From assembly GCA_030652995.1 (NCBI GenBank), contig JAUSAG010000035.1:124001-188000 (forward strand): DNA of 64,000 nucleotides, written 5' to 3'. Origin of the DNA: Methylotenera sp. (GTDB taxonomy: Bacteria; Pseudomonadota; Gammaproteobacteria; Burkholderiales; Methylophilaceae). Numbering within the stretch: the stretch's first letter is position 1; the number at the start of each line of letters is the position of its first letter. A program made the position numbers and the translations under genes. The notes beneath the pieces are model-generated. The model was not told the DNA's origin. It saw only the letters and a list, made by a program, of their open reading frames with translations, and searched no databases. Of this stretch, positions 38,952 through 47,012 are shown one piece after another.

Positions 38952-39050
38952 TTATGCAGCTTTTGGCAATTGCATGTAACGCCAATAAGCCTCATCAGGT
39001 GTTTGCTTATTCAAACTTGAATGCTGGCACTGGATATCGACTGAGGTATT
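38952..39050 (-). pseudogene. 3' remnant of an IS3-family transposase orfB
   Basis: The minus-strand frame ending at a TAA at 38952-38954 reads H-S-S-L-N-K-Q-T-P-D-E-A-Y-W, the typical C-terminal signature of IS3-type OrfB (H-S-S-L-x-x-x-T-P). Upstream of residue S-V-D-I the similarity is lost. No inverted repeats or further transposase sequence were found, so it is a short relic. Confidence 0.7.
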
Positions 39051-39512
39051 TGGCTCCGCAGTGGCGGAACGTATGCAGTGACAGGTGTCCCATCAACTGA
39101 GCAAACACTAGTTTCCCTGTGTGTATATGCAAACTCCTGACAAAAGTCAGGAGTTTGGCGCAAGTTGAAATCGATTACAGAAAAATGTGTCATTTAGTAA
39201 ACTGTATTCAATGAGTTACTATGTGTCTAAACTCAAATCTCCGGACAGTAGTGATTTCATCTATTTAAAAGTATTGTCGATTCCAATACTTCTTTTTTCT
39301 TAGAATTAATTAATGCCGAACACTATAAAAGCATTGCTATTAATTAGGAGCCTAACTATAATGTGCCTAATTAAAAAATCAATGTTTATAAGCAATTACT
39401 GCCTTATATCTGTCAAGAGCTAGAACTTCGTATCTAGCTATAAACAAAATGGAATTTAAAATGCGTAAAAGCATTATTTAACTTTTTAAAAACTTATGAA
39501 GAATGGAATCTC
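39051..39512. other. 462-bp AT-rich intergenic stretch in the IS-rich region
   Basis: No convincing gene. Short frames here have no recognisable product. A hairpin TAATTAGG/CCTAATTA (39341-39348 with 39366-39373) lies about 140 bp upstream of the SnoaL-like gene, and the sequence before that gene is strongly AT-rich and could carry its promoter. Confidence 0.5.
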
Positions 39513-39971
39513 ATGAAAACTTTAATCAAATCCACACTCGCTATAATTACTTTTGGCTTGATACTCAGTGCTAATACATATGCAGGTGAAGTTAATGCTA
39601 AGGCAGAGGTTGAAACGTTAAACAAAAGCTGGAATCAGGCATTTAATAATGCCAATGCAGGTTTACTTGCTAGTATGTATTCAGATAACGCCTTAGTTTC
39701 ACCTGGGAATGGCAAACTATTGAATGGGCCTAAGGACATAGAAAATCTGTTTAAGAGTTATTTTGAAGCGGGTTTAAAAAATCATAAATTAGAGATAGTA
39801 TCAGCAGTTGTCGTAGATAAAACGCTTCATCAAGTTGCAAAATGGAGTGCGAGCGGTGCAGACAAGGATGGTGCACAAGTAACCTATAGAGGTATCACAA
39901 CTAGCTTATATCAAAGGGATTTAAACGGCAAGTGGGTGGCTCACTCTCATATCTGGAACGCAGGTAATTAA
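39513..39971 (+). CDS. exported SnoaL/NTF2-like (DUF4440-type) protein
   Basis: A 152-residue protein with a signal peptide (hydrophobic run ending S-A-N-T-Y-A near residue 24) and an NTF2-like cone fold domain: L-N-K-S-W-N-Q-A-F-N-N near residue 34, L-A-S-M-Y-S-D-N-A-L-V-S-P-G near 50 and a final strand W-V-A-H-S-H-I-W-N-A-G. Such proteins are small ligand-binding or ketosteroid-isomerase-like domains; no function can be assigned. It converges on the DUF3108 gene with only 5 bp between the ends. Confidence 0.75.
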   Translation: MKTLIKSTLAIITFGLILSANTYAGEVNAKAEVETLNKSWNQAFNNANAGLLASMYSDNALVSPGNGKLLNGPKDIENLFKSYFEAGLKNHKLEIVSAVVVDKTLHQVAKWSASGADKDGAQVTYRGITTSLYQRDLNGKWVAHSHIWNAGN

Positions 39972-39976
39972 TTTTT

Positions 39977-41110
39977 TTAGGGTGAAGTCTTATAAATATT
40001 GGTAGCTATTTGTTCTATTATGCTGCCATCTTTTTCAGTTTTACGAATTTTGACGGGTAAGTATTGGTAATCAAGAGCAAGCCAAAGCTCAGTTTTCTCT
40101 TCTTCACTTCCGCTCCTAAGTAAATGAACGGTTTTAAGTTCACCTAACTTGGTATAAATAATTTCTTCACCTTCAAAACTATATATATAGGTACGTAGGT
40201 TTTTACCATTAGTCATCATTATTTGCATATTTTCTAATGGTGGTAAGAACATAAATTGATACATAAAACTCAAAAAGTCTTGCGTACCCGCGACTAACAT
40301 CTCAGTTTTATCACCTTTTGCACTATGCATTTGTAACGCATTATCACTCCATACAAATCGAGCTGTTTGAGTTTTATTTTCATCAGCCCCATATTGATAA
40401 AGATAAAAGCTTGGCACCAGACCGTTGGATGTGACAGTACCCTCACTTTTTTGTATAAGAGTACCCAAAAAAAGTGAGGCTAAACCTTTTGCTTGCGTGT
40501 TGCTACTAATGCTGTAAGTGCCATTTTTATCAATGTTGAAAATGACGCGCGTAAAGCCTGCAACACTAGCGTCACCTCCACGTCGGACTTCAAACTCTGT
40601 TTCTGCATATTGATAAGCCTGCAGCGCGGGCTTGCTGGCAATGTCACCTAGCTCCGTTGTATCTGTATCCTTAATAATTTCAGTAGGTAATAGCGCTGTC
40701 GTTGTTGATTCAAGTGATTGTTCAATTTTCAGTGCAGTTATAGATGGTGGCTCTACCGCAGGATCTTCTGTACTGGTTGGCGCTTCATCAAGGGAAAGTG
40801 CATCAGCCCCCTCTTCCACTTCAGGGTCAGTTACAGCGGCTTCCTTATAGACTACGGGTATTTGTTCAGGTGTTGCCGTACTTTGTTTTATAGGAACTGG
40901 AGTAATTTTTTGTGTGGGCTCTAGATTAACCAAGCGCATTTCTAAGATTTGGTAGCTTTCTTCAATCTCAGATAATGTGAGCAAAAACTTTGTCAGTAAA
41001 AATGTATGTGAAAGCAGAGAGATAAGCGTAGCAAGCAACAATATCTTATTTTGCGAGAAGTGAACTTTTAGGCGGTTAAGCATATTGGCAATGTTGTGAG
41101 GTAATTGCAT
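39977..41110 (-). CDS. DUF3108-family periplasmic protein with N-terminal membrane anchor
   Basis: A 377-residue protein: one transmembrane helix near residues 22-45, a 90-residue acidic, proline/threonine-rich spacer like that of TonB, then a DUF3108 domain (A-Y-Q-Y-A-E-T-E-F, Y-S-I-S-S-N-T-Q-A-K-G-L near 205, D-F-L-S-F-M-Y-Q-F near 290, and L-A-L-D-Y-Q-Y-L-P-V-K-I-R near 355). DUF3108 proteins of Betaproteobacteria are exported and of unknown role, possibly in the cell envelope. The spacer would let the domain reach across the periplasm. Confidence 0.8.
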   Translation of the reverse strand: MQLPHNIANMLNRLKVHFSQNKILLLATLISLLSHTFLLTKFLLTLSEIEESYQILEMRLVNLEPTQKITPVPIKQSTATPEQIPVVYKEAAVTDPEVEEGADALSLDEAPTSTEDPAVEPPSITALKIEQSLESTTTALLPTEIIKDTDTTELGDIASKPALQAYQYAETEFEVRRGGDASVAGFTRVIFNIDKNGTYSISSNTQAKGLASLFLGTLIQKSEGTVTSNGLVPSFYLYQYGADENKTQTARFVWSDNALQMHSAKGDKTEMLVAGTQDFLSFMYQFMFLPPLENMQIMMTNGKNLRTYIYSFEGEEIIYTKLGELKTVHLLRSGSEEEKTELWLALDYQYLPVKIRKTEKDGSIIEQIATNIYKTSP

Positions 41111-41691
41111 ACTTAAAGTGGCGACATCTCAAGTTTATTTGAAGCCTTATTATAAAGAATCTTAGCCGTAATGAGGCCATTGATTAAACCAAAAAACAGG
41201 GCCGCGATTGCAAATATAGGAATCAAGTAACTTACGCTGGCATGGGAAATGCGCTATAAGCGTACGATCAGCAACTGTCAGGCAATGTGGGAAAAAGCCG
41301 CAAAATGCTTAATGTCATGATGCTGAAGTATTTTTCGGCAAGTGCATGGCAAGCCATAACATCAGTAAACTTAAAGCCGCGCCACCTAAACTAAGCGGAA
41401 AAGTATGCGATAAAATTAGCCGAGTAAAGGGAACAAATGGGGTCCGACACTCATGGCACTCGGTTAAGGATTTCTTACCCCTCAAAAATTGGTGGATTCA
41501 CATTGCAAGCGCACCACGTTTAGCACTAAAAAAGAGCGAGGGCAAATAAAAAAGGGGTCGGACTCGATTTTCAACCTTCACAAAGAGCGTATATGATAAT
41601 GCCCTGTCTGGCTTATATTTTTCTATCTGTTAGTCAAACATTTAATCAGGCTAGAATCAACTAGGGCTGATTGCAATATCTGACCATAACC
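41111..41691. other. 581-bp stretch of gene scraps between the DUF3108 gene and the second cofactor island
   Basis: Two minus-strand stretches look like ends of membrane proteins. At about 41123-41255 the sequence reads V-S-Y-L-I-P-I-F-A-I-A-A-L-F-F-G and is closed upstream by a TAG. At 41315-41437 a second scrap is listed separately. GGGGTC-type motifs (41439 and 41555 areas, GGGGTCCGACACTC and GGGGTCGGACTCG) resemble sequences that accompany REP-associated transposases. No intact gene is seen. Confidence 0.5.
41315..41437 (-). pseudogene. C-terminal transmembrane remnant of a transporter-like gene
   Basis: The minus-strand frame ending at TGA (41315-41317) reads F-T-R-L-I-L-S-H-T-F-P-L-S-L-G-G-A-A and continues into A-L-S-L-L-M-L-W-L-A-M-H-L-P-K-N-T. 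This is like the last helix of an MFS-type permease, with nothing recognisable upstream. The frame enters the GGGGTC repeat sequence at 41438, so it looks cut at that point. Confidence 0.4.
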
Positions 41692-42069
41692 CTAAATTAC
41701 ATCGTACTTAATATACTTAAATCTTACATCATCGTTTGGCGTGCCGGTTAATGCTCCACCTTCTAAAGCTGGTTGCCAACTGATTACGGACTCAATCTTG
41801 GCGGCTAATTCAAAGTCTTTATCGGTAATGCCTTTTGCATCATGCGTGCATAACTTCACGATAACAAATGCATATGACACCGTTAAGTCTGGATGATGCC
41901 AAGCGGCTTCGGCCAGATGCCCGACGGTATTCACCACCATGAGCGTTGCCTTCCAACCGCTGGTTTTATACTTACGCCTAATCCAGCCATTCTCTAAAAC
42001 CCAGTGCGGCAATTCGGCTTTTAGTTTAGATTCAACCTCTTGTTCTGCATATACTTTATCAGATGCCAT
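41692..42069 (-). CDS. pterin-4a-carbinolamine dehydratase-like protein
   Basis: A 125-residue protein of the DCoH/PhhB family, with the signature E-A-A-W-H-H-P-D-L near residues 70-78, then Y-A-F-V-I-V-K-L-C-T-H and a final D-F-E-L-A-A-K-I-E. The family dehydrates carbinolamine pterins, but no aromatic amino acid hydroxylase is nearby. In methylotrophs the gene travels with H4MPT genes, so a role in methanopterin chemistry is likely though unproven. It is last in the minus-strand island, 20 bp after the kinase-fold gene. Confidence 0.85.
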   Translation of the reverse strand: MASDKVYAEQEVESKLKAELPHWVLENGWIRRKYKTSGWKATLMVVNTVGHLAEAAWHHPDLTVSYAFVIVKLCTHDAKGITDKDFELAAKIESVISWQPALEGGALTGTPNDDVRFKYIKYDVI

Positions 42070-42089
42070 ACATTCACCCCTCTACAATA

Positions 42090-42716
42090 TTATTGATTCA
42101 CCACAAGGCAGTGTTGTGCGAGTAGTGGCAAATTCAATCCTTGCTCAAATAAACCATCATCCAGCTTGTTGACTACCCATGTTTGATAATTACCTGTGAA
42201 AAAATCAGCAAAAGCTTCATCAATCAAGTCATCCGCTTGCAAGTTTTGCAGAGAAACATTCATTGGCTTTGGATATCCATCAAGTGATTTTGACTTAACT
42301 AACACTAGTTGCTTTGCCCCTATCTTATTGGCCAACCAGGCGCTTAAGCTATCAGAGGATACTTGCCAGCTTTTAGGCACAGTATCATCGGCTAAAACCA
42401 TTTTACTTGGCAACCATACAATACAGCGATGCTGCCAGCCTCTTTCAGCGATTTCAAGCTCACTACTTGCTGTGACCAGTTTGCTATTCATCCCCGCCAG
42501 CAATACACCAAACTGATCCATCGCCAACAGCGCCAGCTCATGTGCAATCACATCACTCACACTAGTGCGTTGCTGCGCTTCACGCACGGCATCCGCAAAC
42601 AGGCCTCCGCCCGGCACAATCACCACCTGGCCATCACTAATCTTCACTAAAGTTTCTAGCCAGCGCGGCAGTTCAGGTGAACCTAATAAGCTGCCGCCTA
42701 GTTTCACTATCCACAT
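42090..42716 (-). CDS. amino acid kinase-fold protein of the cofactor island, MfnE-like
   Basis: A 208-residue small member of the amino acid kinase superfamily. V-K-L-G-G-S-L-L-G at residues 4-12 and V-I-V-P-G-G-G-L-F-A-D near 32-42 are the ATP/phosphate binding loops, and a Lys-rich segment (L-V-K-S-K-S-L-D-G-Y-P-K) lies near 140. The archaeal counterpart MfnE phosphorylates an aminomethylfuran phosphate in methanofuran synthesis. Since bacterial methylotrophs make a related methylofuran, the same step is a good guess. It lies 22 bp downstream of pabB. Confidence 0.8.
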   Translation of the reverse strand: MWIVKLGGSLLGSPELPRWLETLVKISDGQVVIVPGGGLFADAVREAQQRTSVSDVIAHELALLAMDQFGVLLAGMNSKLVTASSELEIAERGWQHRCIVWLPSKMVLADDTVPKSWQVSSDSLSAWLANKIGAKQLVLVKSKSLDGYPKPMNVSLQNLQADDLIDEAFADFFTGNYQTWVVNKLDDGLFEQGLNLPLLAQHCLVVNQ

Positions 42717-42738
42717 AAGGTTTCCTTGGGCTGTACTA

Positions 42739-44196
42739 TTATTTACTTACTGGATGAGAAAAAAATTTCAGTATTTTTAACAAGCTTGAGGCTTTATCCA
42801 AAGTCTCAGCATACTCTTTTTCAAGGTCAGAGTCGGCCACAATGCCACCACCCGTATAAAAGCTAAGTTCTCCACCCGCATCGTCATCGGCGACATAAAG
42901 CGCTGTGCGTATCGCGATGTTAGTGTCCATATTGCCATCAAATCCTATATAGCCAATCGCGCCGCAATATACACCGCGCCGATGTGGTTCTAATTCTTCA
43001 ATAATCTGCATCGCTCTCAACTTAGGCGCGCCGGTAATTGACCCACCTGGGAAGCAGCCGCGCAACAAATCAATGGCGGTGTTTGAGTGTAGCAATTCAC
43101 CCGTTACGATACTCACTAAATGATGCACATTGGCAAAACTTTGCAGTTGAAACAACTTATCGGCCTTCACCGAGCCAATTTTGCAGTTTTTGCCAATATC
43201 ATTACGCAACAAATCGACAATCATTATGTTTTCAGCTTTGTCTTTAATGCTGGATTGCAATTCATTTGCATAGAGAATATCTTGGGTAATATCCTCTGAA
43301 CGCGGACGTGTACCTTTAATCGGCCGCGTTTCCACACACCCATCCATCACTTGCAGAAACCGCTCTGGCGAGCCAGAAATGACCTGTACGGCATTTAGAT
43401 TCATATATGCCATAAATGGCGCCGGGCTAATTTCCCTTAGCTTTTGATATGCTACCCAAGCATTACCGCGCACCTTGGCTGAAAACCGTTGCGCCAGATT
43501 TACTTGGTAACAATCTCCTTCATGAATATACCGCTGAATAGCGTTAAAAGCTGTTTCGTAAGTAAGCTTATCCATATTTGAAGTAACCTCAGAAACCACT
43601 TCAAAGCCCAATGATTCTTGAACTACTTGATGAGGCGTATCAAGTAGCGCACACAGTTCAGCCCATTGCTCGCGTGTTTTATGATCAAAGCCATGTGATA
43701 CTAAATGTGCGGTTTTGTGACGATGGTCTACCACAACTGCCCAATCATAAATACCAACCTGCATCTGCGGAATTTCATCAAGCCGTGTTTCGATTGTATC
43801 GCCAGATTTACTTGCCAGCTTTTCTAATCGCCGCGCTAAATCATAGCCAAAATAACCAACAGCTCCGCCAGTAAAAGGTAAATCACATGCGTTAACAATA
43901 CAGGCCTCAGGCTGATACTGCGCTAATGCATTGTTGACCAGCTGAAATGGGTCTTGCGTTGAAACATGCGATTGCCCATGCTCGCAGATTGTAGTCAACG
44001 CACCTTGGGTGGAAAAAGTAATGAAAGGGTTAGCCACCAAAATATCATAGCGCCCATACTGGCTCCCGGGCTTGCCCGTTGCGAAGTTAATCAGCTGACC
44101 GCTATCTAGAAACATAGCCCATGGCTGGTGTGCGATGCGCTCGAATAAACGTGCACTATCTGTATGATACGTTAACTGATGTTGCAATAAACTCAT
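42739..44196 (-). CDS. pabB: aminodeoxychorismate synthase component I
   Basis: A 485-residue chorismate-binding enzyme. R-P-I-K-G-T-R-P-R near residue 300 (Lys at the PabB/ADIC-type position), F-P-G-G-S-I-T-G-A-P-K near 400 and Y-C-G-A-I-G-Y-I-G-F-D-G near 430 define the family. With a glutaminase and PabC it yields p-aminobenzoate, needed both for folate and for beta-RFAP synthase. The frame is open to 44238, but the ATG at 44196 overlaps the previous stop as ATGA and gives the normal N-terminus. Its place inside the island argues that H4MPT supply is its main purpose. Confidence 0.93.
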   Translation of the reverse strand: MSLLQHQLTYHTDSARLFERIAHQPWAMFLDSGQLINFATGKPGSQYGRYDILVANPFITFSTQGALTTICEHGQSHVSTQDPFQLVNNALAQYQPEACIVNACDLPFTGGAVGYFGYDLARRLEKLASKSGDTIETRLDEIPQMQVGIYDWAVVVDHRHKTAHLVSHGFDHKTREQWAELCALLDTPHQVVQESLGFEVVSEVTSNMDKLTYETAFNAIQRYIHEGDCYQVNLAQRFSAKVRGNAWVAYQKLREISPAPFMAYMNLNAVQVISGSPERFLQVMDGCVETRPIKGTRPRSEDITQDILYANELQSSIKDKAENIMIVDLLRNDIGKNCKIGSVKADKLFQLQSFANVHHLVSIVTGELLHSNTAIDLLRGCFPGGSITGAPKLRAMQIIEELEPHRRGVYCGAIGYIGFDGNMDTNIAIRTALYVADDDAGGELSFYTGGGIVADSDLEKEYAETLDKASSLLKILKFFSHPVSK

Positions 44197-45254
44197 GAAT
44201 TCAGTCCTAATCCGGCAACAGCGCAAGCAGGAAAGCACACCTGAGCCATGGTTTTTATTGCATGGTTTTCTGCATGAATAAAATCACTCACAGAAACATA
44301 TTTAAAACCCAGCTGTTTTGCAAGCTCACACACCAGAAATTCACCTGCTCCTGCACCTATGAATTGCAAGTTCTGACTATCGTTCAGCCTTGATATTTGC
44401 ATAAGCACGGCTTGTTTGATGAGGTTAAGTTGCGACGATTTGAACGCACAGGCCAGATTGCGCCAAACTGACAATGGCGCATCCTGCGCATCATGCCCAA
44501 TCATTCTGGCAATACGCCGCGCGCTGGCCTCAATACTTTTATCTGCGCCATCTGCGGTTTCGGCCATATTCTCTGCTACGGCTAAATCGCCAGTAAGCGT
44601 ATAAACATCTGCAGTAGTGGCAAAATATTCTGCTGCGATATTGACCTGCTGCCCGGCAAAAGCGATTTTTTGCGTCAACGCCATCAGTGGTGTACGCACT
44701 ACCCCCGTATAAACCAACTCATCATATTGCATCCGTGTAGCATCGTTAAAACCACGCACCTGCACCCTGCCTTCACTCATCAAAGCAATATCTGTAGTCG
44801 TGCTGCCTACGTCAATAAATAAGCCCTGCTGCACGTTGTGTGCAATGTAATGCGTACTTGCCAGCCAATTCATCGAAGCAATATCTGCGGTGTTTGGCTC
44901 AACAGCTTCAATACCCACAAAACCTTGATTACCTGCATAAAACTTCACATTGCAAGATGGTTTTTGACTGAATAGTTTTTGGGCTACAAACTGTGCAATC
45001 TGCACCACACCGGCATGCCGGTTAGGAAAAATATCTGCAAGTTCCCCCGTCATCGTTACTTGATGGTTTTCAGCATTAAATTCACGCAAAATAATATCCA
45101 TCGCAAGGTCAAGCTCATGCAAGCCTCGCCATAAAGGACAATACACCTGATTTGCAGCCAACACATGTCCAGCAGCATTGAGCATTACCGCTTTTACATG
45201 AGCGCCGCCAATATCCCAACCAATTACTGTTTGTGTGCGAGTGTTTTGACTCAT
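44193..45254 (-). CDS. hydantoinase/oxoprolinase-like H4MPT-linked C1 pathway protein, MfnF-like
   Basis: A 353-residue actin-like-fold protein. G-W-D-I-G-G-A-H-V-K-A at residues 12-22 is the first phosphate loop, L-F-I-D-V-G-S-T-T-T-D-I near residue 155 the second, and I-G-A-G-A-G-E-F-L-V near 310 the third. It matches the uncharacterised family found only with H4MPT-linked C1 transfer. The archaeal homologue MfnF joins the tyramine-glutamate part to the furan in methanofuran, so the bacterial protein probably builds methylofuran. Four-base ATGA overlaps on both sides tie it to the ATP-grasp gene and pabB. Confidence 0.88.
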   Translation of the reverse strand: MSQNTRTQTVIGWDIGGAHVKAVMLNAAGHVLAANQVYCPLWRGLHELDLAMDIILREFNAENHQVTMTGELADIFPNRHAGVVQIAQFVAQKLFSQKPSCNVKFYAGNQGFVGIEAVEPNTADIASMNWLASTHYIAHNVQQGLFIDVGSTTTDIALMSEGRVQVRGFNDATRMQYDELVYTGVVRTPLMALTQKIAFAGQQVNIAAEYFATTADVYTLTGDLAVAENMAETADGADKSIEASARRIARMIGHDAQDAPLSVWRNLACAFKSSQLNLIKQAVLMQISRLNDSQNLQFIGAGAGEFLVCELAKQLGFKYVSVSDFIHAENHAIKTMAQVCFPACAVAGLGLNS

Positions 45255-46297
45255 AGCTGAATTTCAACCTGCTTTCTGGTTAATACTGGCATTTCAAATT
45301 TATCATTCAACACGCAATCCAGTATGAGTTTGGCTGGATTGTAATTTAACGCTTCATGTAAACCGACATAGCTCGTTGTTAAGCGCGGGTTAATTTCAAG
45401 CACATAAATCTTATCGTTATTTTCAACATCCACAATCACATCCACACCTACATAACCCAAGGCATCTGGCAACATTTTAGCGATTTTTCTGGCAATAGTT
45501 TCAAAACGCTGCCAATAAAGCAACATGCCATTCACGGTAATACCCGTTAACTTAAACTGGCTACCATCAAAGGTAATATGTTGCTGGTTGCAGCTTAACA
45601 ACCAAGATTTTCCATCACGGCACAACATTGAGAAACTAGCCGCGACACCCGCCTGATAAGGCTGTGCCAGATAGTTTAAGTAACGATTATCTTCTGTAAT
45701 CCAAAGCTTCAAATCATGCAGAGAATCAAAAACCTGAATACCTTCACAACCTGCACCATCTTCTGGTTTGGCTACCCATTGACTTATATTTTGCTGGTTC
45801 AAAGTATCGTAACAGTCTGACTGCATTAAATCTTCACCCGCATATACCGGCAAGGTAAATATGTGCGTAGCCTGCATCGCTTCAAAACTTAAAGATTTAC
45901 TAGTACCTGTCAGGGTGGCATCAAAACCGCAGCCTAACAATAATGCATCATTTTCTTTTTCTTCGGCCGTTAAACACTGCTCAGTAAGTTCCAGTAACGT
46001 ACCGTCGGTTTCAGGCGCAATCAGCCAAACCAAATCGGCTTGTTTAAGTGCTTTTTTAAACACTTTTTTAAATTCACCTGCGGCTACCGCCATATTTTTT
46101 TCAGCGTATTTAGATGGCACCAACCGCACGTCATGCAGGGCAATCAATTGATATTGCTTTAGCGCGTTTAAATCTCGTAGCAAGGCATCGCGCATCAGCG
46201 TACCCTCTTTTACTAAAGACTCAGACAACGGAACTGCATCTATCTCATTACTAAGCCCGCCACCAGTGATAAACTCACATACTAATAATTTTTTAAG
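45251..46297 (-). CDS. MfnD-like ATP-grasp ligase, probable non-canonical start
   Basis: About 348 residues. The ATP-grasp core has W-V-A-K-P-E-D-G-A-G-C-E-G near residue 180 and V-L-E-I-N-P-R-L-T-T-S-Y near residue 310. Archaeal MfnD of this family adds glutamate to tyramine for methanofuran. The first usual start is TTG at 46228, but the codons upstream (46229-46297) read L-K-K-L-L-V-C-E-F-I-T-G-G-G-L-S-N-E, matching the conserved N-terminus of the family (E-[YF]-x-T-G-G-G). No ATG, GTG or TTG is available before this; I place the start at the CTT at 46297. It thus starts only about 10 bp from the divergent HisA-like gene. The 3' end overlaps the MfnF-like gene by 4 bp. Confidence 0.82.
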   Translation of the reverse strand, partial: LKKLLVCEFITGGGLSNEIDAVPLSESLVKEGTLMRDALLRDLNALKQYQLIALHDVRLVPSKYAEKNMAVAAGEFKKVFKKALKQADLVWLIAPETDGTLLELTEQCLTAEEKENDALLLGCGFDATLTGTSKSLSFEAMQATHIFTLPVYAGEDLMQSDCYDTLNQQNISQWVAKPEDGAGCEGIQVFDSLHDLKLWITEDNRYLNYLAQPYQAGVAASFSMLCRDGKSWLLSCNQQHITFDGSQFKLTGITVNGMLLYWQRFETIARKIAKMLPDALGYVGVDVIVDVENNDKIYVLEINPRLTTSYVGLHEALNYNPAKLILDCVLNDKFEMPVLTRKQVEIQL

Positions 46298-46307
46298 CGG
46301 TTCGATG

Positions 46308-47012
46308 ATGCAAGTAATCCCGGTAATTGATTTATTAAATGGCGTAGTCGTGCATGCAAAAAAAGGTGGCCGTCAACATTACCAGGCCATTCAATCGTCA
46401 CTTACAACATCCAGCCAGCCGCTGGATATAGTTGCAGCTTTGCTTGACCTATTCCCTTTTGAGCAACTCTACATTGCCGACCTAAATGCCATACAAAAAT
46501 TAGAAAAAATCGATACGTCAAATTATAACGTGATTGAGTCCATCGCCCAGCAATTCCCACACTTAAAATTGTGGGTAGACGCTGGTGTCAGTAATAATAT
46601 TGAACTCAACATCTGGAAAAACCTTGATATTCGCATAGTATTAGGAAGCGAGAATTTTGTACATTTAAGCAATTTCACATCGCTCAATCGTGATCATGAC
46701 TTTGTACTATCACTAGACTTTATGCCACAAGGCTACCAAGGACCCATGGAATTATTGACGCAGCAACAACTCTGGCCGCAAGACGTAATTGTGATGTCGC
46801 TTGAGAATGTTGGCGCAAACCAAGGCGTTAATTCAGCTTTATTAAAAGAAATTGTAGGTAAAGCCAATAGTTGTAATGTCTACGCGGCTGGAGGCATCAG
46901 AGGCAGTGAAGATCTGGCACAGCTTAAAAAAATGGGGGTACATGGTGCATTAGTGGCTACTGCATTGCACCTTGGACAGCTGTCAAAATCAGAACTGAAC
47001 ACTTATGCATAA
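46308..47012 (+). CDS. HisA/HisF-like TIM-barrel protein of the cofactor island
   Basis: A 234-residue barrel. Both catalytic aspartates of HisA appear kept, one in P-V-I-D-L-L-N-G near residue 8, one in S-L-D-F-M near 140, with phosphate-binding loops A-A-G-G-I-R-G near 200 and A-T-A-L near 222. It is too diverged to be histidine HisA (the first half reads V-V-V-H-A-K-K-G-G-R-Q-H-Y-Q) and no his gene is nearby. Its position between the MfnD-like gene and earP, and similar barrels in other methylotroph islands, point to a step on a phosphorylated precursor of H4MPT or methylofuran. The frame opens at 46266 but M-Q-V-I-P-V-I-D at 46308 is the family start. The end overlaps earP by 8 bp. Confidence 0.78.
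   Translation: MQVIPVIDLLNGVVVHAKKGGRQHYQAIQSSLTTSSQPLDIVAALLDLFPFEQLYIADLNAIQKLEKIDTSNYNVIESIAQQFPHLKLWVDAGVSNNIELNIWKNLDIRIVLGSENFVHLSNFTSLNRDHDFVLSLDFMPQGYQGPMELLTQQQLWPQDVIVMSLENVGANQGVNSALLKEIVGKANSCNVYAAGGIRGSEDLAQLKKMGVHGALVATALHLGQLSKSELNTYA

Noticed and set aside
39011-39193. Small minus-strand ORF of 60 codons
   Set aside because: It overlaps the IS3 remnant in another frame and has no recognisable protein features.
39341-39373. Hairpin TAATTAGG/CCTAATTA as an intrinsic terminator
   Set aside because: Followed by an A-run, not a T-run, on the plus strand, and no gene ends just before it.
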